Positions 1 through 10,054 of a stretch of 64,000 nucleotides of DNA are shown in pieces. Where the stretch lies: contig JALRMH010000074.1 in NCBI GenBank assembly GCA_026119935.1, positions 1 through 64,000 on the forward strand, read 5' to 3'. Under the pieces are notes generated by a model. The model was given only the letters and a program-made list of their open reading frames with translations, was not told the origin of the DNA and searched no databases. Position 1 is the first letter of the stretch, and each line of letters begins with the position of its first letter. Both the position numbers and the translations under genes were made by a program. This DNA is from Endothia cerciana (lineage: Eukaryota > Ascomycota > Sordariomycetes > Diaporthales > Cryphonectriaceae).

Positions 1-600
1 TTTAGAAAAGAATTGATAGAGAAAAGTGAGGATATATAAGGTGGGTTGAAATAGCGGTGTGGCTGACCAGGGTGATCCAAAGGGGGGTGGTCTGACTTAA
101 TGCTTGTAATGCATCCATTTGTCGGGGGCCTCTCGAAGTTCTGAGTCCTCCCGTTCCGATAAAAAAAAAAAAAGCTACAAGACGGTGGAGGCTAGACCGA
201 GAGGGGAAGCAATATGAGGAAGGAGTCGGCTGCTCTATGACAAGAGGATGTCCCGAGGAGGCCATCCTATAATTAGAGTTTGCCCCGCAGGAAATTCCTC
301 CATGGTTGGCATTCCTGCATAAGGACGGTCCTCGAGGACGGAGACGTCTGGGCAACGACTTGATTAGACGCTAAGGCTCAACAAGAACCGTATCAACTCT
401 ACAGCCTTCTACGCAGTCTTTCTAGTATCATGCGAATACCCAAAACCTCCGTCGCTATGCATATGCTAGCCCCCTCATCCCCATATACCCGTCTATCCGA
501 GCCCGTCTATCACGCAGAGGCCCGCGCAGTCTATTCACTGTTTTGATCCAAGGACCCAGAGGTGGGCGGCCCCGCAGCTCATGGACTCCAAGGCGCAGGC
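1..600. other. non-coding stretch at left edge
   Basis: I see no gene here. The only sizeable open frame (minus strand, 2-355) has low-complexity content and no family resemblance. The stretch lies downstream of the desaturase gene on the minus strand and probably contains its 3' UTR. Confidence 0.4.
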
Positions 601-2101
601 CTACTCCACCTTCTTCACATACTTCTCCTTGATCTCCTCCTCCGTGAACGGTACCGTGTGTCTTTTCAACATCGCGATCCGCTCATCCATCGTCATCCGA
701 ATCTGTCTCTCCCCGATGGGGACCATGCACCTCGCAAGGTGTGCATAGTCCTTCGTGAGGAGCTTGACCGTCATCATCAGGTAATCGATATCGTGGAACA
801 CCAAGGCCTCGTTCGCGGCGTATGTGTGCTTGGCCTTGAGGAATGCCACCGGGTGGTCGCGCCAGTGTCGCAGCGGGTTGAGGTGATGGGAGGTGTGGTA
901 GCCGTCATTGAAACAGTGACGGTTGCTCTAGACCAGCATGAGCCACCAGTCCGCTTAGGGACTTTGTTCTTTTTTTTTTTTTTGGTTGGGGGAGGGGGGA
1001 GGGGGGAGGGGGGGGAGGGTGTGTGTGGAGGGGGCAGACCCACCGGGACATCAACGAGAGTGATACTGGACCGGTAATCACTATCTGGCTCATCACGATC
1101 CACCAGCGCATGCTGTCCCCAGTTACCCACCATCAGCCCAAACCGCATGATGGCCAGCGGCAGCAGGAACACAAACACCGCGGCCCTGGGGTTCAGCCTG
1201 AACATCGCATACTGGAACGCATAGGAGCTCAGCTCCCAGAACGTCTGCCTCGCCGCAAGGGCCAGCCTGTTCTTCCTGACGAAGTAGGCCGCCAGCTCGA
1301 ACCAGATGAAGAGGTAGAACCTCCCCACGTACTGCAGGAAGTGCCACACGTTGTCCCGCTGGTAGCGGAGGGTCGAGCTGAGGTCTTCGGGCCCGTTGCC
1401 CTCGACGTGGTGGTGCTTCACGTGGTGGTAGAAGTAGCTGTTCCACGTGTGGCCCATCAGGGGGTCCAGGAGGTAGGGGAAGGTCAGGTCGAACCAGGCG
1501 TACCCCCTCCTGAGCACGCCGCGGCCGTGGATGTGCTGGTGCATCATGAGCGTGTAGGTCCCGGTGTAGGAGACCTGCATGACGAGGTGCAGGACGCCGT
1601 GGAACCATGTGAAGTGGTTGAAGAGCAGCAGGGCGGAGGGGACCGAGGTGGTGAAGTAGAGGATGAGGTGGGTGAGGAAGACCACATCCGTCTCGACGCG
1701 GACGACGGACCTGCCCAGGCGGACGTAGGACTTCAGGAGGCGGTCCAGCGCAGGCTGGAGCTTCCCAAGGCCGCTCAGGTCCCACCCGTTGAACACCGTG
1801 GGCTCGAAGTTGGGATGCTTCGGGTCGTTCAGAGACATCATCGTCTGGAGCGCCGCCTCATCGCGGGCAGCCTCCTCCTCGCTGATGGCGCCATCGTCGG
1901 GGTTATCTGGGGGGAGGCTCTCAGCGGGATGTCCTCCTGACTTAGGGCCCTGGGCGGGAGAGGGTGGCCTGCCCTACCATTGATCATGTCGCCGCGCGAC
2001 TGGACCCTCGCGGAGACATCGAGGCTGTCGGCCTGGAGGTTCTTCAGGATGAGGGCGTCTGCTTTGGTCAGGTCCTTGCTGTGGACGATGTATCTATCCA
2101 T
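601..2101 (-). CDS. fatty acid desaturase domain membrane protein
   Basis: Three exons on the minus strand: 2101-1978, 1906-1044 and 927-601, giving about 437 aa. Intron 1 (1977-1907) is GTAGGG...CCAG. Intron 2 (1043-928) is GTGGGT...TAG and is full of poly-pyrimidine and poly-A. Both junctions keep the frame. The protein has the three histidine boxes of membrane di-iron desaturases/hydroxylases: HQHIH, HHVKHHH and, only after splicing intron 2, HTSHH followed by LNPLRHWRDHP. Several hydrophobic segments lie between the boxes. It would act in the ER or another internal membrane, using O2 and electrons from cytochrome b5. The substrate cannot be told from sequence. The start is the ATG at 2101, and the N-terminal 80 residues are soluble and acidic. 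The family is secure; the specificity is not. Confidence 0.85.
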
Positions 2102-3811
2102 CTCGTAAAAACACGCCGAGATGGCTGTCGAAGGCTATCCCGGCCCTTGACTAGCTTAGGGCGCTCCTGAAGCTCCGGGTCGAGATCATGCCACTATCTC
2201 GTGCTGATGGCGGACCCCTGATTCCTGAGGGCTGGAGACTTCCAGAACGAGGTTAGGCGTCGAGGCTTAGCAGGGAGGACGAGGTGCGGGCGGGCGGGCG
2301 GCAGATGCTCTGGTCCAGTGCATGCGAGGCTTGAAATCGCCAGGATGATTCCTTCTCGGTGTATATCGGGAATGTTGGGAGTCCTCGATGGTTGCCCAGA
2401 GGCTGTGACTGTGTTCAAAGGGCCCGGACTGAAAATTCAGTGGGTCTACGGTGAGGTGTTTTAGGGGTCCATGCAACCATGTTTTAGATGGTCTGTCCAC
2501 GCGTCAGAACTGACCCGTAAAAAATTTAATCTCCCTAGTCCCAATGAAGTCGGATCGCGGCTCTGCGATGTGTTGTCCAACCATGTAGCGTCTGTTAGAC
2601 CGTGCGTGAGGGGGGGGAGGGGGGGCTTCATCGATGGACCCATATAGGGGGAAAGCAGGCGCGTCCAGGAACTCGTAAAGACGGTGTAAAATGAGACCAC
2701 GTGAATGGGTTGGGTACAAGGCGGAATGCTATCTCCAGATGAAGCATAGACAAAAACTCAGGGAGGTCAGGCCTGCAAGGTCAGGGCAGGATTTCAGAAT
2801 CAGGAGGAAAATAATTTACTACCATTAAGGTCGGTCAGGATTTCGTTCGACGGGTGAACTTCTGGTGGTTATGATCTATACATCAATTGAGGTTCTGAAT
2901 TACGCGCCGCCGTGCAGATTTATAGAATATTTTGCCCTCTCGCCGCATCAAAACCAGCAACAGACACGTGCATGCAGAAGAACGAGGACAAAGAAAATCA
3001 TACCCCAGGGCCACTTCCAGCCTTAACACGAGACCGGCAGTTTGGATCGTTTCGATGTTAGCAGTGCATATGAAACAAAGGTTTTTTAGGACTCATCTAG
3101 CCGATTGGCGGGTTCCGCTAAAGTTACCGGGTAGACCTCGAAGGTTCATGCTTCAGCCTTCAAGATGCTGGCTGCGAAGTCTGCCGACCTGCAGACACTC
3201 GTGGAGGTTGCCGTCTCCTGCGCCTCACGGGTCATGATTACGTTTTGCTCCCGGGGCCTGATGACCTGATGACCATGGAGGGCTGGCATCTCACCCTCCA
3301 CGCGCCGCGAGAATTTGCAGGAATTTGCAGCGAGTCCCCAGCGTGTGCGGGAATAGCCAAGCGGGTTGAGGAGGCAAAAGCCGTCGGCCCAAGTGTGTGC
3401 TTATCACAGGTAGCCACCCCTTATGTAGTACACATACGTCTCACAGCTTGTTAGAAGTCCACAAGCTTTCACAAGCGAAACACTGAAATCTACCTAGCCC
3501 GCTGATATCCGTCCAGTCACCAGCGCCTTGCTTTTGGTGGTTACCATGACCTTCAGTATCATATCTAGCCTCGAGTTTGCTTGCTCATCGACGTTCTCGT
3601 CTCGGAGATGGAATATCGTGTGAGCATTCGGTCTTGCTCCGTCATCCCTTGGAATTAACAAGACCTCGGCGGGAGTCATACAATGGGCATCAACCCCCCC
3701 CCCCCCCCAACTGAACTACAGGCTCAGCTTCTACTTTGCTGCCCACAGGCCGGCGGAGGGCTGAGTCTATAGCAGCTAGACTACCGGCGATCTATCTTTA
3801 TATCTCCGAGG
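2102..3811. other. gene-poor stretch before the 18S fragment
   Basis: No supported gene. Only short open frames without recognisable domains are present. A poly-C run of about 12 lies near 3697. It could contain degraded repeat DNA, but no terminal repeats or reverse transcriptase/transposase motifs were seen. Confidence 0.35.
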
Positions 3812-4680
3812 TGGCTCGGTATCTCTTTGACTCGCTCGGCACCCTGCACGAAAGCGAAGTTTTGGGGTTCTGGTCGCAAGGCTGAAACCTAAAGAAGTTG
3901 ACGGAAGGGCACCAGGGGTGGAGCCTGCGGCTTAATTTGACTCAACACGGGGAAACTCACCAGGCCCAGACACAACTAGGATTGACAGATTGAGAGCTCT
4001 CTCTTGATCTTGTGGGTGGTGGTGCATGGCCGTTCTTAGTTGGCGGAGTGATTTGTCTGCTTAATTGCGATAAAGAACGAGACCTTAACCTGCTAAACAG
4101 CCCGCGCCGCTCAGGCGGCACGCTGGCTTCTTAGAGGGACTATCGGCTCAAGCCGATGGAAGTTTGAGGCAATAACAGGTTAACCTTATATCACAGGCCT
4201 GTAATAGTTTTTTCCTATGCCAGTCTGCTATTCTTTATAGCGGGCGACACTACCTTGGACAGGGAACACGGCGCTGCGAAGCGTCTGTCGATCCTGTGCC
4301 GAGTCCTTTTCTCTCTTGAAAAAAAAAAAAAAAAAAAAAGGACCGGTTCAACGCGCGCAGGGAGTGGGCCGGCCTAGCTGCTGGCTTGAGGTACGTGCTA
4401 ATCCCTCGGGCAACCGAGCTCTTGTAAGTGACCATAACTACAAGGGGTCATGGCATCGCGAGATGCCCTGACGGCTCGTCCCCCGGGACGAAAACATGCT
4501 GTGATGCCCTTAGATGTTCTGGGCCGCACGCGCGCTACACTGACAGAGCCAGCGAGTTCCCCCTTGGCCGGAAGGCCCGGGTAATCTTGTGAAACTCTGT
4601 CGTGCTGGGGATAGAGCATTGCAATTATTGCTCTTCAACGAGCAATCCCTAGTAAGCGCAAGTCATCAGCTTGCGTTGGT

Positions 4681-4723
<43 letters not shown>

Positions 4724-4837
4724 CGGGATGGGTTTCACTGAGGCCCTCGGACTGGCCCAGGGAGAGGTTGGCAACGACCATCCAGGGCCGGAAAGCTATC
4801 CAAACTCGAACATTTAGAGGGGGTAAAAGCCATCTGC
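3812..4837 (+). rRNA. partial, divergent 18S (SSU) rRNA copy, interrupted by a group I intron
   Basis: From about 3812 the + strand follows the 3' third of fungal 18S rRNA: the GACTCGCTCGGCACC block, the CAAGGCTGAAAC block, the GCCTGCGGCTTAATTTGACT block, GTTGGCGGAGTGATTTGTCT, TGTACACACCGCCCGTCGCT (about 4697) and GGCCCAGGGAGAG. Similarity stops near 4837, just before the conserved 3' end, and no ITS, 5.8S or 28S follows. The 5' two thirds of 18S is missing. Part of the conserved GGGGGGAGTATGG block is deleted near 3866, and other normally invariant positions differ (for example GAGCAATCCC near 4639). This is an isolated, probably non-functional rDNA fragment and not part of an rDNA array. 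Exons are 3812-4180 and 4499-4837. A functional variant 18S is unlikely given the truncation. Confidence 0.88.
4181..4498 (+). mobile_element. group I intron in 18S rRNA, position S1199
   Basis: This 318-nt insertion falls after the T of ...AACAGGT and before CTGTGATGCCC. By homology that is between E. coli 16S positions 1199 and 1200, a known fungal group I intron site. Seen directly: the upstream exon ends in T and the intron ends in G (4498). P1 can form between the exon end 4175-4180 (ACAGGT) and the internal guide 4197-4202 (GCCTGT), with a U.G pair at the splice site. P10 can form between 4191-4196 (TCACAG) and the downstream exon start 4499-4504 (CTGTGA). P9-like hairpins lie near 4450-4490. 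No homing endonuclease ORF is present. A 20-nt A-run (about 4320-4339) sits in the middle. The P3/P7 core was not resolved by eye, so self-splicing is unproven. Confidence 0.82.
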
Positions 4838-7800
4838 AGGATGAAAACTGCTCCTAGGTACGAGGCCAATGGACTGGGCTATCAGGTAGCAGCCTAGTAC
4901 GGAAAGGTGCTGTATCAGGTGGTGGAGCAGCAGCAGGCTATTCTGATGACACTACATAACTCATCAGCAGGACGAAGGGCGATAACGACGGTTACGAAGC
5001 TCCTCGTACGACTGCATCAGGTACCTGGCTGCGGAAGGACTCGCGACCGGTCAGGCTCGGGGTAAAGAAGTTTGTGGCGGCCACCGGGCTTCCGCAGGAT
5101 GCGAGAGCAGTCTATTCGGTTTGGCTGGGTTTTCACGGATAGCGGAATCGGGAGACCAGCCTTCTATGGTGAGACATAAGAGGGGGGTGGGGGGGGGGGT
5201 GTGGAGAGTCTGGGAATGGAGAGACCCAGATCGACGTTCATGACGAAATGGGACGAGCTGGATCGGGGTGTCCGACGGCCTCGCCATGGTGATGACTTCG
5301 GGGGCACATTTCTTTGGCGTGGGTCTCATGATGCGGCCTGTGAGATAGGTCTGCTCTCACAAGCTTCATCAAGGATGCTTCAGTCGGAAATGAGCCCAGT
5401 TGGACTCGAGACTAGCTGGGTCTCATAAGGCTCTGCCTCCTATCATCACGTCCCAACCATGCTGTATCAAGCCTCGTTTGTTCACGCCCAACCGCCGGAG
5501 TTCGATGGTCAGGAGGACAAGGCACCAGGAAGACCTTGCCAAGGCATGAATACGTCTAATGACATGTCAAATTCTCGCTATATTCATCACGTCCTCTCAC
5601 ATCTCCCCGGTCGCCGTGGTCAAGCCCGCACCCCGATAATTCCCGGATAGGACAACAAGGACATCGCCATGATCGTGACCCACGGCCCGTGAGCAGGCTG
5701 GGAAGGATGAAGGATTTCTCATCTGACCATCCATAGCAGACGCCTGATATTCGGCTAATGCTACAGGGTCCCAGCTCGCGAGGCCGGCGACTGGTGCGTG
5801 GCGTCCTGCGGTCAAAAGCATCGAAAAATGTGGATGATCCACACTTTAGACGAATCGCTCGCCTCGGCAGGGTCGCCATGGCACCTGGCACTGATAGCGT
5901 GCAGGTGTCTCTGCACGCTTTGGACCGCAGCTGACGTCTATCCTGCCCGACACTGGACTGGGAAGGAGATTTGGTGGGGACGTGGCCATGATCGGCGCCC
6001 TTCTGGTGGTCCTGTGAGATCGTGCGACTTCAGTGCCAGCATTGCAGACTTATTGCTGCAAGTCTTCGGGACGCCTCACCTCGTCTTGCTTCTGACGCCG
6101 CTTTCCGACTTCCTGGTTCCTCGGACCCGGGAGGCGGACCCGGGAGGCGTACCCGGCCTCTACTCTGGCCGCCTCACTCATCTCCCACTCGAGAGGCGTT
6201 CCAGCGTGGCCCAGCTGCTGGAGGCTCACTCGAATAACATCCCCTTCATGGCGATGTCCGGTGAGGGGAGGCAGGAAGCGAATACCAGATACACACACGC
6301 TGTCCGTTCCGGTACGCCTGTCCAGAAGATATCCAGAGCCCTCCCGCCTTTGACAGCGAACCAGGCCATAAAACCTTGAACCATAACGTGAGTAGGACGA
6401 CGCAGATCTCTTACGCTATGGTACAATATATGACAGCTCCCCAGGTCAGAACGAGCAGTCGGTACGTTCTCTCGTCATGTCTCTCGCCAATCTCTAATGA
6501 GCTTGCGAGATACCGTCGGATGCCGTCGGCCGTCGACGCCCGATCGCTAAGGGTACCATTGTGCGTAGGAGGTGCGTGAGATGAGGAATATATTATACGT
6601 GGGGGTCCCTAGCTTGTGCTTGGACAAAGCGGAGCTCAGCCCATTCACGAGCTGACACGGAGAGTGAGACCGGGGCGGCAGCCCTCCACTCGTGTCCACG
6701 GCTTGCCAGAATACCACCACACGGGATCGTTCCGTCTGGCTTTGAGCTATGCAGCCCTGCTTGAGAGGCCGCCACCGGCGAATGAGTGGTATCCGTGGTA
6801 TCTGTCGAGGTCCGAGGGCCCAGGGCACATAGATCGCCGTGTTTCAAGCCCCAATGATAAATGATCCACCACCGTATACTGAGCCCTTCATAATCTCGCG
6901 TGCGTGGCGCTTGTATCCTTCTCTTCCTCATTAAGCCTGTGATCGCCTGGTCGCATTTCCATGATCTCGGTCCTCAGGGGCGTCCCACAGCGTCCGCCAC
7001 ATCGACGCGGCTCTCCTTCCGAGCCAGTCATCTCTGCGCACAAGTCATACAAGCATGCATGTAAGACAGCCTCCCCCCTTCTCTTTGCTGGCCCTATTCC
7101 AGGAATTCGGTCGGACGAGTCATGTTAGCACGTTGCCAGCTGCCATCGAGATCAGCGGACGCAGGGGACGAGAAATAGCGACCCGGTTGTTCCAGTACGC
7201 ACTGTACAGGTCAAATCTCCAGTGACGAGTAGCATACATAGACAGACCCATGCGATCAACCCCCCCCCCCCCTTCTCGTTGCCAGCCCGTCCTACATCTG
7301 TCCAGTAGGTTGTAGCACTGTGTGCGCCCCCCGCCCCCCCCCCCCCCAAGATCTCGGGCCAGGAAAGCCTATTACGTGGGGACCATGTAATTATTTCTGA
7401 GATCAGATCCCTTGTGGGCCATTGAGAGGTCCAGCCGGTCAGCCCAACCAGCCACTTGGTGACCACGAGCGCCGGGTTTCGATACAGTATGCTGCTGCCC
7501 GTCCTGGCCGGGGCCAGCCAAGGCCTCTCTGTTCCCAACCACACGGTGACCACTTCCCACGGCCCGCAGCTGGGCCAGAGATCAGGCAGGGCGCCGGCGC
7601 GGGAGGGATACCACCCCACAATCCTTCGCGATTGGCGGCCACTGTGTATCTTGTGCACCCACACGACGCGCCACTGCCAGGTTGCGGATCCGTGAAGGGA
7701 AAGGCGCGGGGCTTCTCCTCAACTGGCCGCCTGTCCACAGTGGGAAAGCCCTGTGACACCTTTGTTGGCGTTGTGTAGTATCACCATCGAGCACCTGCAG

Positions 7801-7992
7801 ATGCGCGTAGGATGAAGACGGGGGGTAGTCGAGTACATGGAAGTGGCGTGGGCGCACGAATGGGTGTGCTGCCTACAAGATGGGAGGCGCCTATGTTGAA
7901 AGAGGATGCGAGAGGTCTATGATGGGGGGAGACTAGAACCCGGTGGTGGCACATCATACACCACCATAACGACTCTTGCTCATCTTTAGATA

Positions 7993-8033
<41 letters not shown>

Positions 8034-8223
8034 GTGCCAGTTGCCCTTGCGAAGCCGGTAAAGACGGAGCCGGACTCACCCAATCAGTCTCTGAATTGTG
8101 TTTGCCACCGAGTCTGTTACCACGGCTCTTAGGCTGCCCTCGTGTCCAAGCAAGACATCTTGGCCAAACTGCTATACATAACACTCGACACCCACTCGAC
8201 CTTCGCACAGCTCAGGACCCAAG
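4838..8223. other. gene-poor stretch
   Basis: Open frames up to 193 codons exist (for example 5798-6379 +) but none shows domain-like sequence, a supported start or splice-consistent extension. Poly-C runs occur at about 5171, 7260 and 7331-7348. No transposon coding remnant could be recognised. Confidence 0.35.
7990..8031. repeat. (TA)n microsatellite
   Basis: About 21 TA units, interrupted once by a C at 8011. It lies roughly 190 bp upstream of the C2H2 gene start. Confidence 0.95.
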
Positions 8224-9723
8224 ATGGCCAAGGATCGTGGCCGGAGCCGCCATGAAAGCAGCACCGCCAGCAGAACCTCGCAGGAGAACTGGCCCGGACA
8301 CAGCCAGCAGCTCACGAGCCAGCACAGCAGGAGGCGGCACCGCATCGTCAGCCCCCCCGAGTCCCTCGTGCAGGCAGGATTGCCACAGGATACACAGCCC
8401 GCGCAGCGGGTGACTGCAGCCTCTTCACACCCCATCACCAGCGCCGCGGAGCCGGCCCCAGCCATTGATCTGGACGCGCTCCCTGCTAAGCAGAGCCTCA
8501 ACAAGTGGGGCGCCTTCACGGGCGGTGGCTACTCCGGCTTCGGCAGGGCGACGTTCGGCCTCGGCCGTTTTCCGTTTCACCACAACAAGCATAAGATCAA
8601 TGGTAGCCAGGCCGGGTCGGGGGGAGCCGGGGCTGAGGCGCCCAGGTTGGCGACGACCGGGACGAGACATGAGAGGCCGAGCAGAGAAGTGGACGCGTTC
8701 GAGGTAGATCGACTGGTGACGAATGATCCCCTCAGCTTCAACCCCCTGGCGGCTATCAGCTGGGCGAAGCTGGATGATGACCCTCTCGAAGATGAGGGTC
8801 GGGCACAAGGTGACCCCACCACTTATGGTGAGAACGGTCATCCTGTGTCCCAGCGGTACCCGTCTCCGACGGCGACCACTGCCAAAGGCAAATCTCGGCA
8901 GGGCAGTCGAAGTGACCACGGGACGAGCGCCTATAACGTCGACGCCGTCGACACCACCACTCCCATGGGTATACCCTCGCGCAGTGTCGACAACATAGGG
9001 TCCCACCCCTCGCCAGTCGGCAACATGTCGGAGACCATTTCTGCAGTAACTCTGCAGACATCAGACACGATGGACAATTGCATCACCTACGTACCACCAC
9101 CACTGCCACCGCATGTTTCGAACTCAGAAACCAGGCACGGTTCGAGCCAACAACCTGCTGGAACGGGTCAGCAGCCACAGATGCGCAAGGAGAGGAAACG
9201 ACGTCACCGCCACGGGTCGAAGATCAACCAGGTCGGACCAAAGTCGAGCTCAGCGGGTGCTTATCAGAAAGGCCATCCACCGCCGCTGCCCCAAGCCTTC
9301 TCGTCCTCGATGACCGTCTTTCCAGCTCGCCAGCCCCTAGTGGTAGAGCCACAGACGATGCCGTTTCCAGAGAACAATCCTTATCCACACCGTTCAACCC
9401 AGCATCCTCAACAACTAGTTCCCCCTACAGAGGCTCTCCCGCAGCAGCAACAAGAACAACGACAACAACAACGAGACCTCCTATGCCTCGGCCCAGACTG
9501 CTCCGCGCGATTCCCCACCGAGGCCCAGCTCAACAAGCACTACCGCGCCAAACACAGCCTCGCCTGTAACTGGGCGTCGTGCGACGCGGCGGGCTTTACG
9601 TCCAATAACGCGCTCGTGTGGCACGTCAAGGCGGAGCATCTCTTGCTGTGCCCTGTGCCGGGTTGCTGTGATCAGGTGTTTGCCAATAGGAAACAGCTCG
9701 ACGGGCATGTCAGGGTTAGCTAA
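8224..9723 (+). CDS. C2H2 zinc-finger protein with long disordered N-terminus
   Basis: A 499-aa single-exon ORF. The first 410 residues are low-complexity, rich in Ser, Pro, Gln and basic residues, with a short Gln/Arg-rich stretch just before the fingers. The last 80 residues carry zinc-finger-like units of C2H2 spacing: CLGPDCSARFPTEAQ...HYRAKH, then CNWASCDAAG...HVKAEH, then CPVPGCCDQV...HV. The third unit lacks its final histidine because the frame stops at once, so the true 3' end may lie in a further exon (a possible donor is at the GTTAGC near 9717). The start ATG follows CCCAAG, a good fungal context. It is probably a nuclear DNA- or RNA-binding protein of unknown target; I do not recognise a specific orthologue. 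It converges with the CUE gene. Confidence 0.72.
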   Translation: MAKDRGRSRHESSTASRTSQENWPGHSQQLTSQHSRRRHRIVSPPESLVQAGLPQDTQPAQRVTAASSHPITSAAEPAPAIDLDALPAKQSLNKWGAFTGGGYSGFGRATFGLGRFPFHHNKHKINGSQAGSGGAGAEAPRLATTGTRHERPSREVDAFEVDRLVTNDPLSFNPLAAISWAKLDDDPLEDEGRAQGDPTTYGENGHPVSQRYPSPTATTAKGKSRQGSRSDHGTSAYNVDAVDTTTPMGIPSRSVDNIGSHPSPVGNMSETISAVTLQTSDTMDNCITYVPPPLPPHVSNSETRHGSSQQPAGTGQQPQMRKERKRRHRHGSKINQVGPKSSSAGAYQKGHPPPLPQAFSSSMTVFPARQPLVVEPQTMPFPENNPYPHRSTQHPQQLVPPTEALPQQQQEQRQQQRDLLCLGPDCSARFPTEAQLNKHYRAKHSLACNWASCDAAGFTSNNALVWHVKAEHLLLCPVPGCCDQVFANRKQLDGHVRVS

Positions 9724-10054
9724 GTGGTGTGAATAAGTTGGAAGAGCCTAGGAAGCAAGAGGAACAGGGAGTGAGAGATATGCCAGTTGGGCTTGGAAAG
9801 GGCAAGACAAGTCGGAGATTGTGGGATCTTTATGGGACGACTGTCGATCGATAGCGAGGAAAGATGTGGAATCGACAGCGATCTTTTGTGGAGAGGACGA
9901 AGGCTGTCCAATGCAGCCCGCATTTTGGCATTACGTCCTCCGAAGCTGCTGCGGTGTAGCGTAGTCTTGGGTTGGCATGGAATCATCATTAAGACGTCGC
10001 TTGAGGCCCATGTCCGTACCCAAGCATGACTGACGACGCCGAGAGGTAGACAGA
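9724..10054. other. convergent intergenic region
   Basis: The 331 bp between the C2H2 gene (+) and the CUE gene (-) should hold both 3' UTRs. A missing terminal exon of the C2H2 gene could also lie here. Nothing else is seen. Confidence 0.4.

Noticed and set aside
1023..1940. A 305-codon + strand ORF opposite the desaturase gene
   Set aside because: Complement of the desaturase exon; no domain-like content, and the minus strand has all three histidine boxes.
5798..6379. A 193-codon + ORF considered as a gene
   Set aside because: The sequence is compositionally random and overlapped by equally long frames on both strands; no splice-consistent extension was found.
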